This document shows positions 1-6,892 of a stretch of 9,509 nt of DNA, in pieces. Numbering within the stretch: the first letter of the stretch is position 1; each line of letters opens with the position of its first letter. Origin of the DNA: Dehalococcoidia bacterium (GTDB taxonomy: Bacteria; Chloroflexota; Dehalococcoidia; Dehalococcoidales; Fen-1064); contig JAUYDN010000224.1 of assembly GCA_030691775.1 (NCBI GenBank), forward strand, positions 1-9,509, read 5' to 3'. A model generated the notes under the pieces. The model was not told the origin of the DNA. It was given only the letters and a program-made list of their open reading frames with translations, and did no database searches. Position numbers and translations under genes: made by a program.

Positions 1-36
1 TATTACGTAGAGCATTAAGTAGATTACATCTTGTAG

Positions 37-97
37 GGTGGGTTAGTCCGGTTTCAAGGGGTGTCGGCTTTCAGATTTCGAGAGGACGTAACCCACC
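37..97. repeat. Dispersed palindromic repeat (GGTGGGTTA ... TAACCCACC)
   Basis: Inverted arms GGTGGGTTA (37-45) and TAACCCACC (89-97) are perfect over 9 bp. They extend to GGTGGGTTAGTCC against GGACGTAACCCACC with a single bulged base, leaving a loop of about 37 nt. From general knowledge, the TAGGGTGGGTTA / TAACCCACC pair is a widespread intergenic palindrome in many bacterial genomes (REP-like). No gene lies upstream within the window, so a role as terminator cannot be judged. Confidence 0.6.
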
Positions 98-173
98 ACA
101 AATCGTCTTATGCAAACATGTTTATGCTCTGAGTAGTAAAAAGCTAAAACTGAGCGCATGAAGGGCTGGTAGA

Positions 174-221
174 TTTGAGTTTTGAGCTATGGTTTTGAAC
201 TTTGAGCTTTAACTTTTGAGC
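174..221. repeat. Heptanucleotide tandem repeat, unit TTTGAGC
   Basis: Seven consecutive units read TTTGAGT, TTTGAGC, TATGGT (6 nt, degenerate), TTTGAAC, TTTGAGC, TTTAACT, TTTGAGC. The tract ends 10 nt before the GTG start codon of the metallo-hydrolase, where a Shine-Dalgarno site would be expected; none is visible. The rest of 1-231 holds only the palindrome at 37-97. I saw no convincing promoter hexamer pair. Confidence 0.65.
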
Positions 222-231
222 TGGCGGTATC

Positions 232-1023
232 GTGCTTTTAGCAACTACATATGAACAGGTAACGCAAATCAGGATGAGTCGTTTTCCGGAAATCCAGGCC
301 GGGACTTCGGTGGCGGCTTATCTCGTCGATGGGCTTCTTATCGATACGGGACTGGCTTATACAGCAGAAGAACTCGCTGATTTCCTTAAGGACAACCCTC
401 CGAGAATCGTGGTCAACACACACCACCACGAGGACCACATCGCCGGTAACGCGATTCTCAAGGAACGGTACGGGGTGAAACTACTGGCGCACCCGTTAGC
501 TATAAGTCGTGTGTATCAAAAACCTCATCTTTACCCGTACCAGGAGGAGTTTTGGGGGTATCCTGTACCCACCAACCCGGAGCCTTTGGGGGAACATCTC
601 ACAACAGATAATTTTCGCTTCGAGGTCATTTCAACACCCGGGCACAGTGACGACCACATCTGCCTCTGGGAGAAAAATAAGGGCTGGCTTTTTTCCGGCG
701 ACCTTTATACCAGCACACACCCGGATGCAGCGCGGCCGGAAGAAGACCAGTGGCAAATCATCGAGTCTCTGCTCAAGATAAAGAACCTGAAACCGCGCCT
801 GGTTTTCACCGCTATCGGTTTTGTGATTAGCGACGCTGAAATCAGGCTGGGGAAGACCATTCAATATCTCCAGGGACTGGGGCAAAAAGTTAGAGAGTTG
901 AATGTAACAGGTCTCTCGCCGGTGCAGATACGACAGCAGTTGCTCGGTGAGGAAAGCCCGGTAGCCGGAAGGACGCAGGGGCAGTTTTCTTCCGAGAACC
1001 TGGTGAGGACGTTTCTGAAATAA
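232..1023 (+). CDS. Metallo-beta-lactamase-fold metal-dependent hydrolase
   Basis: A 263-residue soluble protein without signal peptide, of typical length for a stand-alone MBL-fold hydrolase of the glyoxalase-II-like type. Visible motifs are the first beta-strand YLVDGLLIDTG (30-40), the zinc motif HHHEDH (64-69, the HxHxDH signature), TPGHSDDH (135-142; H138 ligand), and SGDLY (155-159; D157 bridging ligand). The C-terminus (about 226-263, ending SSENLVRTFLK) resembles the winged-helix tail common in this family. Odd point: the last zinc histidine, normally in a GHG context after the final strand, falls in FTAIGFVISDA, where I195 replaces it, so the second metal site may be altered. The GTG start at 232 is chosen because the conserved-looking YEQVTQIRMSR lies before the only good alternative (ATG 274). 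No Shine-Dalgarno is visible. The gene converges with the MFS gene. Substrate unknown. Confidence 0.88.
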   Translation: MLLATTYEQVTQIRMSRFPEIQAGTSVAAYLVDGLLIDTGLAYTAEELADFLKDNPPRIVVNTHHHEDHIAGNAILKERYGVKLLAHPLAISRVYQKPHLYPYQEEFWGYPVPTNPEPLGEHLTTDNFRFEVISTPGHSDDHICLWEKNKGWLFSGDLYTSTHPDAARPEEDQWQIIESLLKIKNLKPRLVFTAIGFVISDAEIRLGKTIQYLQGLGQKVRELNVTGLSPVQIRQQLLGEESPVAGRTQGQFSSENLVRTFLK

Positions 1024-1074
1024 TTATCCATAGCGCAATGTGCCACCCAAGAACGATGAAAATGCAAGGGTGTT

Positions 1075-1100
1075 AGGGGACGCAGTCCCCTGGAGTTTTT
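1075..1100 (+). terminator. Probable intrinsic terminator after the metallo-hydrolase
   Basis: A perfect 7-bp stem AGGGGAC / GTCCCCT with a 3-nt GCA loop (1075-1091) is followed, after GGAG, by TTTTT (1096-1100). It lies 51 nt after the stop codon. The T-run sits 4 nt beyond the stem, so it is not an ideal terminator. A similar sequence recurs at 1226-1278, so it may be a dispersed repeat serving as terminator. Confidence 0.45.
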
Positions 1101-1110
1101 CTTCCCCTCT

Positions 1111-1368
1111 CTAGTGTAGTGTCTCCGAAATAACTTGACAATTACACATGGAGCGTGGTGCCACGGACGAAATATGAAAATGATGGTTGCAAAGGGTGGG
1201 AAAGCAAGATGACTGCCAACTTGCACAAGGGAGTTGAGAGGGGCGTCAGCCCCTCTCAAAATAGTTCTTCCCCTTCTCTACGGAGAAGGGGCAAGGGGAT
1301 GAGGCGCTGTGTAAGCACTGGCATCTTTTATTCAGAATTGTAAAGCTGTTATTGAGACACTACACTAG
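1111..1368. mobile_element. MITE-like element with 15-bp perfect terminal inverted repeats
   Basis: CTAGTGTAGTGTCTC (1111-1125) is matched exactly in inverted orientation by GAGACACTACACTAG (1354-1368). The similarity continues inward with gaps (AATAAC and ACAATT on both sides). The 258-bp body has no transposase or credible reading frame. It holds two perfect hairpins: stem TTGAGAGGGGC/GCCCCTCTCAA (1234-1259) and CCCCTTCTC/GAGAAGGGG (1270-1291). This is the architecture of a non-autonomous element mobilised in trans. CTAG at both ends could be a 4-bp target duplication, or TA could be the duplicated target; the sequence alone does not decide. The right end lies 4 bp from the stop codon of the minus-strand MFS gene. 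Confidence 0.65.
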
Positions 1369-1372
1369 ATAA

Positions 1373-2725
1373 TTAGACGAATTTCCTGACGTCTTCGATG
1401 CGTTCGGGTGGTTTCGGTGGCAGGAGGAAGAACGCCAGCACCACTGCCACACCAAGCAGTACCGCGAACTGGATGAAAGCTTTCGTGTAGCTTCCCGTCG
1501 TATCGTATATCCAGCCGGCATATGTCGGAGCTATTACGCCGATGGGAGTGCTGAGCATCTGGGTAATCCCGTGAATCGAACCGAACGCTTTGCGCCCGAA
1601 GAACCGTGCCCGGATAAGCGGGTTCAGTGTGTTTCCAAACCCCTGTCCCAAGCCATAAAGAATGAACCAGATATATACCACTACCATACTCGGGTAGAGC
1701 AGAAAGATAACCACGCCGATGCCCTGCAGGAAGTAAGATACCATCTTCACGTACCTTAGCTGGTCGTTCCTGAGTCGGTCTGAGATAATACCGCTGAGGA
1801 ATCGCGTGGGCAGGCTGAAGAAAATCATCATCGCCATGATTGCCGCCGCCCGCATCGGGTCGATTCCCATATCCGTGAGAAAATTGATGGTGTGGATGCT
1901 CATCACCGGCGCTACCAGCCCGGGAATCATCTGTACCACGAGCATCAACCAGTAGGCACGGGTCTTTAGCGCCTGGCGGAGAGTGAATTCTACCTCCTGG
2001 AGTTCGGAGGCGTATCGGATACCTTTCTCGATAACCTTTTCCCGGTCGTTCTTTTCCGCCTCATCCAGCCTGGCGCCATCCGGCAACAACCCGTAAAACT
2101 CCGGGCGGCGTGGTTTGATGGCGAACCAGGCAAGTGGTAATCCCACCACCGCCATCACGATACCGCCAACCAGGCAGGCTTCCCGCCAGTCTCGGACCTG
2201 TATAAGCCAGGCGATGAGTGGCAGTACCAGCACGCCGGAAAGCCCGGAAAAGACCCATTTAATGCTGAGCGCCAGCCCCCGTTTCTTTACGAACCAGTTG
2301 GAAATGGTAGCATCGATCGGCAGGGTCAGGGCAATGTTGGTTCCCGTGCCTAACATTACCCCCCAGACGGCATAAAACGCCCACTTGGAGTTAACAAAAT
2401 ACATGAGTATCAGGGACAGACTGATAAGAAAAACACCGGAAATGATTATCCAGCGTGCCCCGAACCGGTCGGTTATCCAGCCCGTGAGCGGCGCTTCGAT
2501 ACCGCCCTCCAGCCGTCCGATACTGCTGGGTATCGAGGTTTCCGCCCTGTTCAAGTTCAGTTCTTGCGCGATGGGTTTGAATAGAGCGGATATTCCGTAG
2601 GCGTGGTAGCCGTGACCCCACAGGGCGAGGATGCCCCCGCCAAGTACCGTCCACCACCCCGCGTATATGTGAGGAAGCCAGGATTTTTTCACCTGCGCAT
2701 CTTTCGGCAGTAAGTCAATTGACAC
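1373..2725 (-). CDS. MFS transporter, OFA-like 12-helix carrier
   Basis: A 450-residue integral membrane protein with about 12 hydrophobic helices in two halves, separated by a charged cytoplasmic loop (about 203-255). Motif A of the major facilitator superfamily is visible in the first half as GWITDRFGARW (82-92) and degenerately in the second as SGIISDRLRN (311-320). The N-terminal HIYAGWWTVLGGG and the overall layout resemble the oxalate/formate antiporter-like (monocarboxylate) branch, but the substrate cannot be read from the sequence. The C-terminus is short (PPKPPERIEDVRKFV). The start is GTG at 2725, with no clear Shine-Dalgarno in the 33-bp gap to the upstream surface-protein gene on the same strand. 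Co-transcription with that gene is likely. Its stop codon lies 4 bp from the MITE-like element, which may therefore provide the transcript's 3' end. Confidence 0.9.
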   Translation of the reverse strand: MSIDLLPKDAQVKKSWLPHIYAGWWTVLGGGILALWGHGYHAYGISALFKPIAQELNLNRAETSIPSSIGRLEGGIEAPLTGWITDRFGARWIIISGVFLISLSLILMYFVNSKWAFYAVWGVMLGTGTNIALTLPIDATISNWFVKKRGLALSIKWVFSGLSGVLVLPLIAWLIQVRDWREACLVGGIVMAVVGLPLAWFAIKPRRPEFYGLLPDGARLDEAEKNDREKVIEKGIRYASELQEVEFTLRQALKTRAYWLMLVVQMIPGLVAPVMSIHTINFLTDMGIDPMRAAAIMAMMIFFSLPTRFLSGIISDRLRNDQLRYVKMVSYFLQGIGVVIFLLYPSMVVVYIWFILYGLGQGFGNTLNPLIRARFFGRKAFGSIHGITQMLSTPIGVIAPTYAGWIYDTTGSYTKAFIQFAVLLGVAVVLAFFLLPPKPPERIEDVRKFV

Positions 2726-2758
2726 GAAAGCTATTTTACCACGAAGCTCTTTTTATTT

Positions 2759-5700
2759 TCACTGGCGCCGCCGCATAAGCGCCACGAGGAGCGCGGCAAG
2801 AAGTAGAGTGATGATTACCATCAACACCAGCCCGCCGTATAACGCCCAGTTGGGAATGGATACCTGGACCGTCACAAAGGATTGCTCCGGTAATGACTGA
2901 GGCGGGGAAGGCAGGATTATCACTTGCTGGACTGGTGGCGGTGTCTCCTGCGCTTTGAGCGGTGTGCCGTTTAGCGGAGGCGCGGGCGCAGGGGTGGGCA
3001 CTGGCGCAGACTCGGTGGTAAAGGCGCTAACCGGGCTCCAATCGCCGTAGTTAGTAGCGGTGCAGGCTCTCACTTTCCAGAAATAGGTGGTGTTATACTC
3101 GAGGGCTGTTTCACATTGCCATGCATTAGCCATGAGAGCCGTCTCCTTTTTACGGCTAATTGAGGGGTCCGCGAAGGATGTATCGGTGGAGACCATCAGC
3201 TCGTAACGGTCAGCGCCGGCGACCGGGCGCCATTGAAAAACGGGTTTTAAAGCGGTCTTCGCTCCGGCTGACGGTTGTAGAAGTTCCGGATAGATGTTCT
3301 GACCTCCAAGCCGTGTAGTGAAGGATTGTACAGCCGACCATGGTCCACTAAACGGTTTGCTAACCCGCACCCGCCAGCGGTAAATAGTACCAGGCTGGAG
3401 ATTGGTGGCGCGCACGGATGCGGACGGAGTGGTTCCGCTGAAACCTGATGGCAGACTGGAGAAATCGGCACTGTCACTTATTTGCCATTCGTATTCCGTG
3501 GCGCCGCTTACAGCCTGCCATTCCAACCGTAAATCCACGTCCTGTCCTGCAATTCCATCCCCGGGGGACTTTAATACGGGTAACACCGCTAGACTATCTA
3601 CCATAGTCATTAGCGCTACATTGGCGATATCGATGCTCCAGAGCCGGCTACCGTGTGTCCAGAGTCCGCTGATAGACATCCCGTCATTGAGTCCGCGGAG
3701 CGCTGTTTCAAATGAGGGCGCCGGCTGAGCGGAAGGTGTCAATGCCCGGTGTGCACCGCCTTTTCCGCTTGCCGTAACTACCGCCTGTCCATCGATGGCG
3801 TACAGGGCGCCGTCTTTGGTTACTGCAATCTGGTTGAGAATCGCGTTATCCGGCAGGGAGCTGTGGATACTCTGCCACGCGGTGTCTCGTCCAACCGCGA
3901 GCCGGAACAGCCGCTCACGGCTGGCAGAGGTAACTTTCGTATCTGTTGCCGCATATAAAACGCCGTTAGCTTTGTAATCACGGTCGAAAGTAATAGTTAC
4001 CCGGCTGAGCCCGGCGGAGACGGGTAACTGCTGTCCCACTTGCTGAAATGAAACGCCGCCATCCGTTGATAAAAAGACCTGCCCGAAGATGTTGCCCACT
4101 GCGACCATCCGGTCGTGTCCGAAGTCCGGTGAGATACCCAGAGAATGCAATGCCTTCGTCCCCACCTCTAACGGTTCGGAGTAAAAAATACCGCCGTTAC
4201 CGGTACGGTAGACCAGTCCTTTCGAGCCATCGTAACCGCCAGCGAAGAACGTGTTTTTATCCACCATTGCCAGTACATTGATGGTTAACGGGGCAGCCCG
4301 CAGAGAGAATGTTTGCCCGGAATCCGTTGACTGCCACAATGCCGGGTTTCCATTACTGCGCCCGGCGATGCACACCACAGAAAAAGCACTGTTCTGAGGT
4401 GAAGACTCGATAAGATTGAAGGAGTCCACCCCGGGAAGGGAGGCACTGAAGACCCTCTGCCAGTGCGTGCCACCGTCCTCCGAGCGCCAGAGGCTGTATT
4501 TACCGGTGACATTATCGTGCGTGAGCAGGAACAGCGATGCCGGCGTACCGGGAGCGGCCGCAAAATCGATGAGGCCTGTAATTTTAGCATCGATGAGACC
4601 CGTCTGGTTCCAGGTACCGCCACCGTCCGTAGAGATGGAAAAGGCACTGTCCACGCCACTGGTGACGGTAAAAACTTTCTGTCCACCCGGTGAATCCGGC
4701 GCAAAGATAGCATAAGTCTCGGACTGGCCGGTGGGTGGTTTCTGGCTTCGTGTCCAGGTAGTACCGCCATCACGGCTTATATAAATACGGGCACTCCGGG
4801 CGCAACCGGCGAGCAGGGTCGTCGATGACGCATCTCCGATGGCAGATAGGCTGGAGACATCGACGCTGCCCAGCCCCTCTCCACTCCCCACTCCAAGCGT
4901 GTTGATAACGGACATTGCCGGAGCTAAAGCGGGTGTAATTTTATAGACATTGCCGCCGTCGGCGCCAGTATCCGTGCCGATGTAAAAAGTGTGATTTGTC
5001 CTGTAACTGGCGGGAAAAGCTATCGCGACGGATACAGGCACAACGCCGTTCAGACGGGCATCGCCGGTAACCTGGCCCCAGGCGCCAATATTGATAGCGG
5101 TCTTCACAAACATGTCTGTTTCGTCGGTGGCGATGGCGATAAGCGTCCGGTCGTTTGTATAGTCCGGCGAGAAAGCAGTGCGGAGAACGTCATAACTCCC
5201 GATTACCGTATCCAACCAGCCTGCTAACGGCGCGGATTCGTCGAAAAGGTACACGCCGCCAAACTGCCCGGCGTCTGTATCCCTGGTACTGACGACCACG
5301 AGATTACTACCACCCATACGTGTGACATCCAGAGAGGTGATACGGATATTGCCGGCTGCGGCGCCTCCCGGGTTGGCGGCGAGCGCCGTAAAAGTTGCCC
5401 CCGCGTTTATTGATTTATGGATGCGTGATGCGGTTGTGTAATAGACCTCTGCCGGGTTACCGGCTACGACGGCAATATCGATGATGACGTCACTTACCCT
5501 CCCAACCGATAACCAGCTTAAACCGCCATCCGTGGACTTGAAAAGTGTGTCCGAAGTGCTTGAGGGTGTGGCGTAGCAGTAGAGGGTGCCATCGGTGGCG
5601 GCGGTGAGGTATTTAGCATCGGAACCGGGCGCGAGTGCCCATTTACCGGTGGCGCCTTCGACGGGGAGGGGCACAGGCGACCATTTGGCTTCCTCGGTCG

Positions 5701-5794
5701 TGGCGAGGGTGGGGTTTGGAGAATAGAACAATATGGTAATCAAGCTCAAAGAAAGGATGAAGAAGAGAACAGCCGTAGTTGTTCTGCCCACCAC
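2759..5794 (-). CDS. Exported Asp-box (BNR) propeller and fibronectin-type-III-like surface protein, C-terminally anchored
   Basis: A 1011-residue protein with an N-terminal signal (R4, hydrophobic core about 8-23, then a polar stretch ending near PTLATT). Residues about 35-735 carry Asp-box repeats: STDGGLSW (87-94), SRDGGTTW (340-347), STDGGGTW (388-395), SEDGGTHW (438-445), STDSGQTF (489-496) and STDGGVSF (576-583), as in sortilin/BNR-type beta-propellers. A second recurring motif, like SPDYTNDRTLIA, appears near 207-220, 259-272, 553-566 and 602-615. Two fibronectin-III-like modules follow (about 738-827 and 834-927), each with a W-x-x-V-x-G-A-x-x-Y-E core and a SxFTT end. Then come a proline-rich stalk (928-970), one membrane helix (about 983-1006) and RRRQ. 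It is thus a cell-surface protein displayed outward, probably for binding; no catalytic residues are recognised. Start GTG 5794 fits the promoter. Boundaries are by eye. Confidence 0.9.
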   Translation of the reverse strand: MVGRTTTAVLFFILSLSLITILFYSPNPTLATTEEAKWSPVPLPVEGATGKWALAPGSDAKYLTAATDGTLYCYATPSSTSDTLFKSTDGGLSWLSVGRVSDVIIDIAVVAGNPAEVYYTTASRIHKSINAGATFTALAANPGGAAAGNIRITSLDVTRMGGSNLVVVSTRDTDAGQFGGVYLFDESAPLAGWLDTVIGSYDVLRTAFSPDYTNDRTLIAIATDETDMFVKTAINIGAWGQVTGDARLNGVVPVSVAIAFPASYRTNHTFYIGTDTGADGGNVYKITPALAPAMSVINTLGVGSGEGLGSVDVSSLSAIGDASSTTLLAGCARSARIYISRDGGTTWTRSQKPPTGQSETYAIFAPDSPGGQKVFTVTSGVDSAFSISTDGGGTWNQTGLIDAKITGLIDFAAAPGTPASLFLLTHDNVTGKYSLWRSEDGGTHWQRVFSASLPGVDSFNLIESSPQNSAFSVVCIAGRSNGNPALWQSTDSGQTFSLRAAPLTINVLAMVDKNTFFAGGYDGSKGLVYRTGNGGIFYSEPLEVGTKALHSLGISPDFGHDRMVAVGNIFGQVFLSTDGGVSFQQVGQQLPVSAGLSRVTITFDRDYKANGVLYAATDTKVTSASRERLFRLAVGRDTAWQSIHSSLPDNAILNQIAVTKDGALYAIDGQAVVTASGKGGAHRALTPSAQPAPSFETALRGLNDGMSISGLWTHGSRLWSIDIANVALMTMVDSLAVLPVLKSPGDGIAGQDVDLRLEWQAVSGATEYEWQISDSADFSSLPSGFSGTTPSASVRATNLQPGTIYRWRVRVSKPFSGPWSAVQSFTTRLGGQNIYPELLQPSAGAKTALKPVFQWRPVAGADRYELMVSTDTSFADPSISRKKETALMANAWQCETALEYNTTYFWKVRACTATNYGDWSPVSAFTTESAPVPTPAPAPPLNGTPLKAQETPPPVQQVIILPSPPQSLPEQSFVTVQVSIPNWALYGGLVLMVIITLLLAALLVALMRRRQ

Positions 5795-5800
5795 GAGCGT

Positions 5801-5829
5801 ATTCTAACCGTGGGTATGAAATATGTCAA
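5801..5829 (-). promoter_or_regulatory. Near-consensus sigma-70-type promoter giving a leaderless transcript
   Basis: On the minus strand, TTGACA (5829-5824) and TAGAAT (5806-5801) are separated by exactly 17 nt. Counting seven bases from the end of the -10 box puts +1 at 5794, which is the first base of the GTG start codon of the surface protein. This explains the absence of a Shine-Dalgarno site there. It probably drives the surface-protein/MFS pair. Confidence 0.7.
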
Positions 5830-5830
5830 G

Positions 5831-5858
5831 TGCCTGGTGGTTCTCGAACCACCAGGCA
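5831..5858. repeat. Perfect 13-bp palindrome abutting the promoter
   Basis: TGCCTGGTGGTTC (5831-5843), a 2-nt centre, then GAACCACCAGGCA (5846-5858), a perfect inverted repeat. It begins 1 nt upstream of the -35 box of the surface-protein promoter. It is followed at 5858-5879 by ATTCTGAACGAAGTGAAGAA, which resembles a dispersed intergenic repeat common in Dehalococcoidia-like genomes. It could be an operator, a hairpin that insulates the promoter from upstream transcription, or simply a repeat insertion. Confidence 0.6.
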
Positions 5859-5997
5859 TTCTGAACGAAGTGAAGAATCTTCTCGCCTTATCATTGTCCG
5901 CCTTTTTAAGGGAAATCATTTCAGAAACTGGAACTCTTTTCAGTTCTATTTGTGTATTACAAATTCATAACATTTTGCGTCCAGGCATTATTATGTC

Positions 5998-6026
5998 TTG
6001 AAAATCGCATCCCAACGGAATAAATT
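5998..6026 (+). promoter_or_regulatory. Candidate promoter TTGAAA-N17-TAAATT
   Basis: TTGAAA (5998-6003) and TAAATT (6021-6026) are spaced by 17 nt. The predicted start near 6033 is about 50 nt before the AGGAGG and ATG of the short frame at 6086. It is a good hexamer match but in AT-rich spacer, so chance is possible. Confidence 0.35.
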
Positions 6027-6085
6027 GGCGTTAGGAAAGTCCCTCGTACTGTTTTTCTCCAAAGAACTGCAGGAGGTATGAGCGA

Positions 6086-6331
6086 ATGGTAGACCCATCA
6101 CCGGTCGTCAAGGCTTCCAAAGCGCTTCGAGTGTGGTGTCTTATAAATTCGTTGAATAATAAGGCTGTCCTGAAAATGCCGAATTTACTTAAATTGTCAT
6201 GCTCCGCGAAGCCTGTCCCGTACTCCGATACGAGGCTGTTAAAAAATGAGGCTATTTTTGTTTGGGTTTATGATAATTGCTCTGCGGCTAATACCTTTGT
6301 CATTCCAGCCCCGTGTCGTGGCACAGGGTAA
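6086..6331 (+). pseudogene. Short open frame with good start signals, possible gene remnant
   Basis: AGGAGG (6071-6076) stands 9 nt before ATG 6086, with a promoter match upstream, so the 5' end looks like a real gene start. The frame encodes 81 residues beginning MVDPSPVVKASKALR, loosely reminiscent of the first helix of ArsR-type regulators. After about residue 15 it shows no recognisable domain. Its 3' end (from 6302) runs into a palindromic repeat that supplies the stop codon. I read it as a genuine 5' end joined to non-coding or decayed sequence. An overlapping ATG at 6078 gives only four codons. Function unknown, and it may not be translated. Confidence 0.25.
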
Positions 6332-6345
6332 ACTCAGGCTGGAAT
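6302..6345. repeat. Dispersed palindromic repeat (ATTCCAGCC ... GGCTGGAAT)
   Basis: Arms ATTCCAGCC (6302-6310) and GGCTGGAAT (6337-6345) are perfect over 9 bp with a 26-nt loop. The flanks GTC on the left and CCAG on the right match the common GTCATTCC...GGAATCCAG intergenic palindrome seen in many bacterial genomes. From 6346 to 6571 I see no gene or signal. Confidence 0.55.
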
Positions 6346-6571
6346 CCAGTATCGAATGCCAATGCATTTTCACTGTTGTTTCCTTATCGCACTTTCATAC
6401 TAACACCTGCTTTGTGTCTGGACTTCTGCCGTTCTACTCATTCTGCCACCGCGAGAACACTTAACCCGGACACCCTGTTTCTTCCCTGTTCTCTAAGTGG
6501 TATGCGATTTGCATAAGCTTTTCTGCCTATCATCGGATTGCGCTGTTAAAATAATTTTAGCTTCAGCCATA

Positions 6572-6600
6572 TTGTAATTTGTCATAATGTGACGTATAAT
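6572..6600 (+). promoter_or_regulatory. Candidate promoter TTGTAA-N17-TATAAT
   Basis: A perfect TATAAT (6595-6600) is preceded at 17 nt by TTGTAA (6572-6577). The predicted start near 6607 is just upstream of a strong Shine-Dalgarno (AAAGGAGG, 6612-6619). Transcription from here would read through 6607-7028 into the second MFS gene. Confidence 0.55.
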
Positions 6601-6626
6601 TATTTATTAGGAAAGGAGGCAAGTGG

Positions 6627-6686
6627 TTGGTCAAACAATTGATTAATGGCTTGTCTCTGAGCAAAATGGAGTATTTGCGGGCGTAA
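6627..6686 (+). CDS. Possible 19-residue leader peptide
   Basis: TTG 6627 lies 7 nt after AAAGGAGG (6612-6619), which is ideal spacing. The frame encodes MVKQLINGLSLSKMEYLRA and stops at 6684-6686. A GTG at 6623 is only 3 nt from the Shine-Dalgarno and gives 7 codons. The strong initiation signals with so short a product suggest a leader peptide or the surviving start of a broken gene. The frame is the same as that of the MFS gene at 7029, but stop codons lie between. No similarity recognised. Confidence 0.3.
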   Translation: MVKQLINGLSLSKMEYLRA

Positions 6687-6892
6687 TTTCAAATTATCCT
6701 GCTTTGTGATAGCGAGAAGCTGAAATAAAATCGTAGTCGTACCGGTGAATTGAGTCCTGAAAAACGCGGAAATCTGTTTGAGTTGTTTATTATCACCGGA
6801 GATTCAGGAAGGGACCAAAGCGAGAAGACTTTCTCAGAGAATTTGTTCTGAGCTGATTTAATCCTGACCCCTTTGCTCAAGGCACCGCCGCA

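Noticed and set aside
861..1259. 132-residue open frame on the minus strand
   Set aside because: Overlaps the end of the metallo-hydrolase antisense and runs through the terminator and into the MITE-like element. No start signals or recognisable motifs.
1155..1343. 62-residue open frame inside the MITE-like element
   Set aside because: Spans both internal hairpins, has no Shine-Dalgarno or recognisable motif, and looks like translated repeat sequence.
4285..4773. 162-residue open frame on the minus strand
   Set aside because: Lies wholly inside the surface-protein gene in another frame. Composition is Arg/Pro/Ser-rich as expected of a shadow of GC-rich coding sequence, with no domain recognised.
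5831..5858. The strong palindrome as an intrinsic terminator
   Set aside because: No T-run follows on either strand, and no gene ends into it from the appropriate side. It was kept only as a palindromic repeat or possible operator.
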